Assembly (NCBI GenBank): GCA_015039365.1
Contig: WION01000207.1
Location: forward strand, 30,768-94,767
From: Amanita rubescens
Taxonomy: Eukaryota; Basidiomycota; Agaricomycetes; Agaricales; Amanitaceae
DNA length: 64,000 bases
Direction: 5' to 3'
Shown: in pieces, positions 22,262 to 32,700 of the stretch
How the letters are laid out: each line of letters begins with the position of its first letter
How positions within the stretch are numbered: position 1 is the stretch's first letter
The notes under the pieces: generated by a model
Seen by the model: only the letters and a program-made list of their open reading frames with translations
Databases searched by the model: none
What the model was told of the DNA's origin: nothing
Program-made: the position numbers and the translations under genes

Positions 22262-24600
22262 CTTTACCCTCCCCCACGCTTCCTGGCAGGATCCTGGCTG
22301 ACTCCATGGAATCCACACGGAATCCACATGGATTCCACATGGATTCCTTGCAAAAAGGAAATTTCTGTGGAAATTCTACCAGGATTCCATGGAGTCCATG
22401 TGGATTCCATGCTCAGTCCAGGCACATTCCTGGCAACAGGCAAAACCTGATTTACACCTGAATTCCTGGTAGGCTGTCTGGAATCCATGTGGACTCTGTG
22501 GATTCCATGTAGCAATATATGCATTAAAAAATATGGAAAAAATTCCAAAAAATATAGAAAATTCATAAGATCAAACCTATATAAAATTTATTATCTTAGG
22601 ACATGCATAGAGTCCAAATACCAAGATAGTCCTTGGATCAGTATCAGCTAACCATACAAAAGCCACAGACTATTGCTATATGACATTTTGTCATCTATGA
22701 CTAGCAGTTGGAGTGTGGCAGTGGTTGCTGATGACCTGACATAACATTGCAGAGCCTCAGAGGTCATGAATAGATGTGAGAAGGTTGTCATGAGGGTTCT
22801 GTAATCATGTGGGGGGCTTTGAAATTTGGAGATGACTATCTGGAGATACATTGCTGAGCAGTTGTTAGCAGAATATTGACAGCTAGTGATCAATGGTGGC
22901 TGACATGCCAGCAATTCAAGTTATCAATATGGTCTACCTCATTACCATCACAAGGAACCACTTGCAATCACCTGCCACCTCCCTCTCAAACCTACCAGCT
23001 TATGCATACCTCCAGCAACCACATCTGTTAGCTGAAAAGGCTGGGCATCTAAGCAGACTTTAAGGATCTCAGTTATCAGTAGTACAGAAGTGACCTACTG
23101 GATGACCATCAGCTAACACAGCAAAAGTCTGATTGCATCTGATTCTGTCTGACACACTGATTGTCTGACTGTGTCTGACTGCCTGACCATCTAAGAGACA
23201 CTGATGGATGCTGATACACTAATTGTCTGACTATCTGACTATCTGAGAGACACTGTTGCATAAGTTGTCTGATTGTCTGACTATCTAAGAGGCACTGTCA
23301 GCTGCTGATACACTTATTGTCTGACTGTCTGACTGTCTAAGGGGCACTATTGCAAACTTGAGGTGTTCTTTCAATATATGTATCCATACTAGTTTTACAT
23401 AGCCTAGTCTGTCTCATTGTATCACTTGTTGACTAAACCATTGATTTGCCAGATGGTTCTAGTGTGGAAGCTTAGTAGGTACAGCATTTTGCAAACACAC
23501 CTGTCAAATGAGGGAAACAACTATGGAGTACTAAGGCTAGGTCCTGATTGTGTTGCAGAAATAAATACAGTAAAGTTGTGTACACCCCACTACATTATAC
23601 ATATCAGATTGCTGACCACAGGTACATATGTGACAATGCATGTGTCAGCAAAGTAATCAAGGTAGAGTAAGCAAGGATTGAGGCATGATGAATGAGGAGG
23701 CTTGTCTGCTAAGCATGATTGTGTAATGTGGGAGTCCATTACTATAACAGCCACCATTCCCACCAAAACAGTAGTTTGAAAATATCTTGTGTTTGGTTGT
23801 GTTTTGCACTGCAATTCTTGAAGAGATGTGATCACATAATTTTTGACAATTTTTTGGATTTTTTCAATTTTCTGTCACATCTGAAAAAGTGTTTTGCAAA
23901 TATCTCATGTTTGACTTTGTTTGGCACTGTCATTCTTGTATATTCTGAATCACACAATCTAGGTGCATCTTTTTTGTCACAGTCACATGTCACACACCTC
24001 ATGTTGTCACAAATTCTATAAAAGGAAATCATATTATCTTATCTGTGATCTTATCTTATCTACATCATCATACGCTATTTAAGCTTACCTAAGCTTACCT
24101 ATGAGATCATACATATATCTAATCACTATCTATCTATCCAATCTTATCACTCCCCTCCCCCCCTGTCCTTGAGGAAGGGGGGGGAAGCTGGGGGATATGT
24201 GGTACATGCCCTCTCCTTATATACCTGTGGGCTGGCGCACAGACCAAGTGGCCTGTCACATGACCATGGGAATCAGGAGTCCATGTGGACTCCTGAGGAC
24301 TCCTTGTGCTGAAAGTCCTTGTATGTCAGCATTATGCAAACCAGGCAGAAATGTACCTGGAATCCACAGAGTCCATGGAGTCCATGTGGATTCCTTGTCA
24401 CTCCTGTTCCAGGCAAATTCCTGAGATTCCGTGGAATATGCATGGATTCCACATGGATTCCACACGGATTCCATGCACTTTTTTTAGTGTGTTCTGGGCC
24501 ATTTGGACCATCTTGAAATTGCAAGGAATCCACGTGGATTCCATGGAACTTCCGCATGGAATGCAAGGAATCCATAAGGAATGAGTGGGGGAGGGTAAAG
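22262..24600. mobile_element. Candidate non-autonomous element with inverted ends and GGAATCC palindromes
   Basis: CTTTACCCTCCCCCAC at 22262-22277 is matched in inverse orientation at 24585-24600, and TTCCT follows on each side after a short mismatch. Inside both ends (22300-22510 and 24240-24560) the sequence is packed with GGAATCCACATGGATTCC-like palindromes. The middle has no coding capacity and shares a dispersed repeat with 17.2-18.6 kb. I could not find a clear target-site duplication, so the exact ends are uncertain. Confidence 0.45.
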
Positions 24601-24697
24601 ACCTCCACATTTACACACATTAACAACCATTGTGTCTGCTTTGAACATTTCATGTTGATTTTGAACACATTGCACTGAAGTATCAACCTAACATGCC

Positions 24698-26313
24698 ATG
24701 CTGACTGGATCACCAGATACAGGTCCAGGACAAAGGGACTCACATGGAGGTGGAGGGGCTGGGGCTGGAAATGGCAGTGACACAGGTGGGGATAATGAAG
24801 GTAAGAAGCATATTTCTGGATACAAGGAGAGGTGTTTGTTTTGCACACTCCAAATGGAGAGGTGTCAGTCCTGCACACAACCATGGCTGGGATGTTGGAC
24901 CTAGACACATTTTACTGATATGTCACATTTGGCAACATGAACAAGCTTCATGTCTGTTTTGGACACTTCCCCATCCTCACATGTTGTCTTTGCACACACA
25001 CTGTCCTGATATGTTGGATTGGCACACCCACTTTAAACTTGGGCAATTTGAACACCTTACTGCTTCAAGTGTGCAGGTCTAACACTTCACCCAACCCACA
25101 TGTTTAATTTAAACACATTCCAACTTGTGATCTCGTCTAACTTCCATTTTTATGCAGGTGAGCCAATGGATGAAGACCCTCGCACTCCCTCTGCCGATCA
25201 GGACCCCAAGCGAGCCAGTGAGCCACAGGCCCTCTAGTTCTCCCCCACTGTATTGACCTTCTTAGTGTATACAATTGCTGGGAGGCTGTCTGTCCTCATC
25301 GTCAAGGGTTGGGAAAAGGCCTGGCTACCAAAGCGAAAGGAATTTGAATCTAGCAGCTATACATCCTCTGCTGAGTCCTACAGGCCTTTGACGAATGCCT
25401 CTAGAGCCCTACAGTCTTCTGTTCTGAAGATTTGTAGAGAGGAAGGCATAGATCCAGCAATTATTGGGTGGCCACTTATGCCTTCTGGTGAACCTGCGAG
25501 TTTGGATGAATTGCGAAAGATCCAGAGTTGGCTACTCGACAATGGCCTTATAAACGAGCCTGAAATTGAGGTTGTTGAGAAAGTAGCAACCTCCAAAAGT
25601 ATGATCTCGCCAAGCCAAGTTTGCTCTTTTAATTGGCTGATTTGGGGCATTTGCAGTTCCCAACATTGTAATATTTGACTATGAGCAACGAAAGGGAATA
25701 CGAATCTCAAAACAAATGTTGAAGGAGGCCCGAGATGATCCCGAGAAATGGCCAGGTTGTGTTGAAGTAGGCATGGGGATCATACACCCCCTCTTTTTGA
25801 ATCATGTTTGTTGGCAATTTATTCCTCTTGTTACTTGGCCATTGATGACTTTGCACATAGTTTGGCCTGGAGAAATGTCTTTCTTGCAAGGATGGTCCTC
25901 GGGGCAAAAAAAAGGGTAAAAAGGATGACCCAGAGTACCTGACTGGGTGTGGATGTCCAGTTCGGACTGCAGCACTTGAGCTCTGGCTCACAAAGGTAAA
26001 TGCACAGAATCCTGCCATTCCTATGCGAGAGGCAGAAGATGGAAAGATAAAACGAGAGAATGCCTTCAACCCGACCACCCTGGAATTTATTGAGGGTGGT
26101 ATTTTAGCTGCATCTGGGCACACAGTTGATTCGCTTCTGCAAAGTGAGATAGGTCGCCTGGAACACACAGCGAACTGGGCCATGGATCGCATGGCAAATT
26201 TGATGCAGGTGGAAAATCCTGCACATTGCCAGACCATAGCTGGAGTGCTTGTTGAGTTCCAGAAGCAAATGCAAGGGATTAAGGACCAAATCAGAGGCCA
26301 AACTATTTTGTGA
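24698..26313 (+). CDS. Five-exon Cys-cluster protein of unknown function (~352 aa)
   Basis: Exons inferred from splice signals: 24698-24800, 25158-25217, 25266-25598, 25657-25766, 25861-26313. The phases fit and give 353 codons with the stop. The N-terminus is Gly-rich, then acidic (EPMDEDPRTPSADQ). The middle has WEKAWLPKRKEFES and a helical part. A cysteine cluster spans the exon 4/5 join (C-V-E-F-G-L-E-K-C-L-S-C), and a C-G-C pair comes about 26 residues later, which suggests metal binding. The C-terminus is helical. The first intron is long (357 nt) and repeat-like. The gene sits between palindromic repeats and a satellite array, so it is probably transposon cargo. I do not recognise the family. 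Confidence 0.6.
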
Positions 26314-26339
26314 AGGAGTCGCTTTTGTACACATTCTGC

Positions 26340-27199
26340 TTGTTGTGATGTCAGACCTGTACCATATTATTTGTTGGGAATGCACATGTTATTCAAGGAT
26401 GTGTTGGATTTATACACATGTTCTAATAACTTGCCTGCTATACATCGCTTGGCTACTACATAAAAATGGCAACCCATTCACTGCCATAGCTTCAGGGGAC
26501 AGGGTCTACTCCCCTAGTTGCACAACATCCAGAGCAAGGTAAAAATCTGACTTCTTGATGTTGTGCAAGGAAGTGTTATATTTATACACATGTGCCTATT
26601 ACATGTCTCATCTGAACACTTCCATATCTGACATGTTGGACTAGGACATGTTATGCAGGGAAGTGTTATATTTTTACACATGCACACTTCCATATCTGAC
26701 ATGTTGGACTAGGACATGTTATGCAGTGAAGTGTTATATTTTTACACATGCACACTTCCATATCTGATATGTTGGACTTGCACATGTTGTGCAAGGAAGT
26801 GTTGCATTTACACACATGTACCCAGGAAGTGTTACATTTACACACATGTACCTATTGCATGTCTCATCTGCACACTTCCATATCTGACATGTTGGACTTG
26901 CACATGTTGTGCAAGGAAGTGTTGCATTTACACACATGTACTTATTTCATGTCTCATCTGGACACTTCCATATCTGACATGTTGGACTTGCACATGTTGT
27001 GCAAGGAAGTGTTGCATTTACACACATGTCCCAAGGAAGTGTTACATCTGGACACTTCCATATCTGGCATGTTGGACTTGCACATGTTGTGCAAGGAAGT
27101 GTTGCATTTACACACATGTACCAAGGAATTACATTTACACACATGTACTTATTGCATGTCTCATCTGCACACTTCCATATCTGGCATGTTGGACTTGCA
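26340..27199. repeat. Satellite array with GTTGGACTTGCACATGTTGT core
   Basis: Seven or so copies of a unit of about 45-110 bp built from ACTTCCATATCTGACATGTT, GGACTTGCACATGTTGTGCAAGG and TTTACACACATGTAC blocks. The long frames here are artefacts of the repeat. The second 8.2 kb LTR element is inserted in the last unit, and the array remnant continues at 35395. Confidence 0.8.
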
Positions 27200-27519
27200 T
27201 GTAACGTTCTTACTGAAAGGAACCTAATAAGGTTCCAACTTAATCACTCCTTGCGTCTTGCACTGAATCAACGTATATTCGTGATACCGTGCGGTGACGC
27301 GTGTGGAGTAAAGTAAGGTGTAAGATGATCTGTGACAATGTGACTAGATACCATATATGTATCGTCACGGTTAGACTATCTACGAGAATAAGGGAAAGCT
27401 ATCTACAAGGGAGTTAATGGATAACTCCCATCCTTGTATTCGGAGATCCCAAAGGGATCTCCCATCTTGATGATGGTCTTGATGAATATGTACGAGAGCT
27501 ACATAGTAGCCCCGTTACA
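27200..27519 (-). repeat. 3' LTR of LTR element copy 2
   Basis: 320 bp, TGTAACG...CGTTACA. I see no difference from 35075-35394. It is about 8 bp shorter than the copy 1 LTR and differs from it at several sites, for example ACGCGTGTGGAG in place of TACGCGAGTGGGG. Confidence 0.9.
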
Positions 27520-29729
27520 TCCTCCCCCACAAGATTGCATTGTGATCTTAAAGAATGAATATGTAAGTGCTGGATCTTCGCAATTTGTGTTCAAGGTCTT
27601 CGTGAGGTGTAATACACTCGTCACATCCTCCCCCACTCGCCAAAGGTCACGGGCGATGTATAAGAATACGGGAGAGGCTTGCATATGCATTAAACTTGCT
27701 TGGGAGAGTAGGAAAGGGGGGGAGAGAATGATGATTTCACCGAAGTAAAATCGGATTTCTCTCCGAGATGGTGGGGGATAATGGATAGAATCTATCCCCG
27801 ATATATGTGAACATCTGCGATGCTGTTCACTTGGAGCTCAGGCTTGTAGAGCATTCGACGTCTGGGCGCGTCGAAATTCGGCGTACCTTCCGAGTATGGA
27901 AGGTAGTCACGCGAATGTGACAGCAGGCTGAGGTGGATGCGTCGAAATGAGTTGCGCTCGGCTGGGCGTTGCCGAGGAGGGTTCCGATGACTTGGGCATG
28001 ATGCTTGTGGTGAGAGCATCGCATGTGCGAAGTTTGAAGCCAAACGGTTGAGGCAGGGACGCTCCAGAGGCTTTCGACGTCGAGAGGTCGGTACCGGTTG
28101 AAAGGGAGTGGCCGGTATCCGGTGATCATGTGACGCGCGCGACTTGCGCGTCAAGTCCGTTTATCGCTAGGGGCTCCTAGCAATAATCCAAGGCGGGAGG
28201 GAGCTCCGAATCTAGGAGCTCGCCGAGAATCCAGTACGGCTTCAAGAGCCGTTCACTATCCGGTGGAGATCGAGAAGAGAGAGAGGAGAGAGAGGAAGGA
28301 GACGAGACGGCCGTGAGGGGGACGGAAGCTAGGGCATATGGTGCGTCTCTTCAAGTCTCTTCTGTTGCGTTCAGTTGGCTGACTTCGTCGCTTGGTTGGG
28401 AGGTGATGGATCTTCAACTCTGACCGACGATCGATCCACGGATAAGAAAGGGAATAGGGACCAGATATACATGGTCCTGGGATAATAGAAGGGCTTCTCC
28501 CCCACACGACGTGCTTGGGGAGAAGGGAGTATATCACTAGACACCAGGTAAGTGTCTAGTATCGTTCCTGTTGACGTGGTTGACTAGCATCTGAGTATGG
28601 ATGCATATAACAGGTCGGTAGCGGGGTTTTGATCCCTCACTCGTTTCGACAGAAAGGAACGGGTTCAGGGACGGTCCGATTGGCGTTATCGATAGATAGG
28701 AAACTGAGGGAGTGTGAGAAGGGATGCGGGAGAGCAAGACAAGACGAAGGCAGGGATTCCGGGAGCGGTACGTTCTCTTCTTTCTATTTCTTCGTTTCTC
28801 GCTGACCGATTTCTTTCAGCTTCGCTTATCGATTCTTGGGACTCAGAAGCGAGTCCCTGTGAGCAAGTCGGCCATCAATGTCAAAGGAGAGGGACTCATT
28901 CGAGTCCCGAATCTATTCGGAGAGTTCGTTGGAACTCTCCATCGTTTAGAACAATTGATCTTAACAACACGCCCAGCGTCTCTTCCCCTTCAAGAGAATG
29001 GAAAAAAAAAAACGGGCATATAAATCGATGGAGGGAACTCTCGTTTGAGTTCCCGTATAATGTTGAGGGTATAGGTAAGTTTCTTTATACCCGAGGATGA
29101 TATTTTGTTGACGACGTTATAGCGTCGCCGTTTTGTCCGTTATGGGTGGTTTACGACCGGGAGAGGGAGCAGACGAGGTAGGCACAGCTGCGAGAGTGCA
29201 GCCTTGTAACCAGGTACGTTCTCGTTTTCAGTACTCGTTTTGATTTGTATTAACCGCGTCGTATAGATGCGATTATTCCGGTTCGTCGGACGTTAAGGGG
29301 AGAGGACTCAGTGCGAGTTCTCTCCAGGATTCTTGTTTGAGACCTGGACAGTTTGTCGGTCTCGAGGGTGGGACTATGCGTCGCCCTCTCGCGTATTGGA
29401 ACGAACGAGGGCCAGGAGGCATTCCCGAGGACGCGGTGTCAAACGGATGGACGGGGAGGACTCAATGGTAAGTCCTCCGGTAAATGTTAGTGGAGAGTTC
29501 GTTGTAACTCTCCGTTTTTAGGCTCGGATGAATCTAACTTGACTCGTCGCGAGTTTCTTCCCTTCTTACAAGAAGAGGGAAGTTATTATTAAGTGTGGAG
29601 ACTCTCAGGGAGTCTCCTTCCGAGTAATTCGATTAAATAGGTGAGTTGTAAGCTCATAACTTGATTGTGTTCATTTTGCTGATAAGTATATTCATAATTT
29701 ACAGATTTACATGTGTGGAGGGCTCGAAA
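27520..29729. other. Internal region of copy 2 without a conserved frame
   Basis: This corresponds to 6450-8930 of copy 1. It is rich in short hairpins and in plus-strand intron-like modules. One of these, at 28768-28819, starts GTACGT, has GCTGACC and ends TTTCAG. No frame is shared with copy 1 over useful length. It may be the decayed 3' part of the coding region or a packaging or regulatory region. Confidence 0.5.
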
Positions 29730-32700
29730 TTAGCCCTCCGAATCAATTCGCAAATACTGCAAGAATGCGACGACGAGCGAGACGAGGGAGTGGCAATGAC
29801 GTAGCGGTCTTGCCGGATTGCTCGTAAATCGGAAGATGTCGACGTATAACTGTCGTCGCGGCCTCAAGCGGTTGATGCAAATGGAATTGAACGGTTTGGG
29901 CAGTATTCGTACTGCCCGATATAAGGGTGAGTTGTCTTTACCCATATTAATTGTTTTATTGACAACAGGATAGTTTTGTCGTCTTAAATTGACCGCAAAG
30001 CTGGGCGGTTTACAGCGGGCGCGCCAAACGCGTTCGACGCACACGGAACCCGGAGTTTCCGCCCACCACGAAGGCTCGGGCGGAAGCGAGGGTAGCGCGT
30101 TCACTGTGGCCTTGACGTCGACATAGGCATAAGAAGGAGGGGTTGAAGCGGGAGTCTCGTCGTCCTCGATGTACTTGTGGATGATTGTGTACTCCGTCTC
30201 TTCAGCCTCGCAATGCCTGGTTTCACAGAAGGTAATGACACTGAGGACCCGTGTCGTTCTCAAGGATATGCCAAGACTACAGTCAAGGTCGAAAGAAACG
30301 GCTTGGCTGGTGCGTTCGGGTATATGCAGTGTGTACACTGCCGCAGGTTGAGGTGAGTACAGACTAGTACTTGAGTCGAATTTAGTGTTAACGACATCAA
30401 AGGGACATCGTTGGGAGCTTCCGAGTCCTGAGACAGGAAGCTCCAAGGGAATTGGCTGGAGTTGCTCGATATTCAGCCGAACGGACGGGAAAACCGGTGG
30501 GGGATCGACCGGTATGCATAAACGCGGTAGAGGGACGGCAGGGTAATCATGTGAGTACCAAGCTGTACCCGTTTCCACGTTACTGACAGCGCATAGGTTG
30601 CGCTGCTCAGCTACCGCTCCAGTAGACTCGTATGGAGCAATTTGAGGGAACTGGGGGCCGAGTTGCGGAGTTCTCCCGGCCTTGAATAAGATGGGAGAAA
30701 GCTCGGTATATTCGGCCTTTGACTCAGGTAAGTACCGGATTGTGTCCGTTTTTACGTTACTGACAATGCTTAAAGCGCGCTGTTGGATTGCTGTTCCATC
30801 AGATCGATGCGGAACGTCTTGTAGTGGGAACGAAGGGGCAAGCTGAGGACTTCTCCCGGATCCAGGTTGGATGGTGGAGGAGTTGGTACCCTCGGCTTCT
30901 GATTCAGGTGAGCATAGGATTGTGCTCGCCGGGTTGATTGATGTATTGATGACATCCCAGGGACGTTGTCGGGATGTATGAAGCCAGTCGAGTTCAACAT
31001 TCGACTGTGTGGCTGGATGAACCAGTCGATGCGAATCAAGCAAGACACAGCGTCTCAGTTGGAACAGTGGATAGGTCTGCGTAGGATAGGCAGGCGCAGA
31101 CGAGCATAACGGCGTGAAGGCCGTATTGGGTACCGGTGAGTGCAGGCTCACACTCATATCCACGTCACTGACAGCGTGTAGGTTCCGCTGCCATCGGTTG
31201 CTCGCTTCGTCAAACGTAGGTCCAGGAAGCCGTGAGATGGCTTCCGATTGTCCAGAGAAGAGCTCGCTAGTTCTCCGAGTCTTCGGCTGCTGAAGGACAG
31301 CATCGGGTCGTACCGGAGGATGTTCGGAACCATCCGATTCAGGTGAGCATACAGTTACGCTCATTTCTGTCTCTTTATTGACGACTTTGATAGTAAGTTG
31401 TCCAGAATCTGATTCGGGTTCTACGGCTCTGTCAGGTGGAACAGTTGGAGAACAACGAATGGGTTCGTCGCAAGCGAGGGAGCGTCGGCTAATACGCTCC
31501 CGGATATAAGCAGCGGCTCTTGCAAGCTGTTCTCCTTCATTCCTCGAAGGAGCTAAAGGGTGTTGGGACTGTCTTCGAGCAGTCCCGGGATAAGGTGAGC
31601 GTAATTCACTTGTTAATGATATCTTATCGACGACGTTTAGGATACGTCGTCTGGATACCACCTCAATAGGTGGTAAAGGCTCGTCCGAAGGTGGACGAGT
31701 GGATGCGGTTGACGGAGGACGGGTGGATGAGGGAACTGAAATGGAAAGTGGTAGCGTGGAAGCTGCTATTACTTCAAGTGAGTCTTTTGCATCACTTGTA
31801 TTGATTTGAATCTTAACGACGGTATCGTAGATCCGCCGTTCCTCCTCCGCTTCATCCGAAAGTGAAAGGGTTATGACTCGTGCATCGACGAGTCTTTGAG
31901 ATTGGGTAGAGCACTTGTTGGAGCGCTCATGGATTCCGGAGGACTGAAATAGTCCTCCTTTGGATTCAGCAAGTAGCGAGACTTCTCCCGCAACGGGAGA
32001 AAATGGGTTTTCACCAGACGGAGGCCAAAGGGATCCATTGGAGACCCGAGAAAGGGTCTCCGAATAACGGTGTGTAGTATTACTATTTACTACATGCTTT
32101 GTACTTACGACGTTCGACGCACGTCGTTTCGAGACCACAGGGAAAGGTGGCGAAGTTCTATCTCTGGAAGGACGAGTAGGAGGAGCCCGAGTTGAGGATA
32201 TTATGATGGTTGAGGGTTTCGACGGCGAGGAGGCTGTCTTGGCTGCAGGTAAGTGCTTAATTGCACTCGTCGTTCCTTTCGTAAGGCTGACTTTTGCCTT
32301 TCCAGTAGGTTGTTTCTCGACATCCCGACGTTTCGGAAAGGGAGTCGAGACGGTTCGTCCAGAAGACTTATTGCCGATACGAGAGTTTCCCTTCGGGAAC
32401 TCTCTGGTACTCAGAACGGTATGTTTGGATTGTTCTCCAGTCTTAACGTGTATACCGGAGCTGAGTAAAGGTCGGGAGATGGGCGAGACCATCTCCGGGA
32501 CAGGTTTGGCGGTTGTGCGTATTCGAGCCGGCATAGGCTCGTGAGCGATATTCGAGGGACTCATATTGAGTCCCGGGGGTTCAGGATGATTGACCAACTC
32601 CATAGAGCTCGGACTAGCTTTAGAACGAGTCAATTGAACTCGTTCGGGCTTGTTTCGAGTCTCGGGAGCCAAGACTCTCCGACTGGCCTCTTTTATCGCT

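Noticed and set aside
26716..27227. Cys-rich 160-aa frames
   Set aside because: They are translations of the satellite repeat in several frames at once, which is an artefact of periodic DNA.
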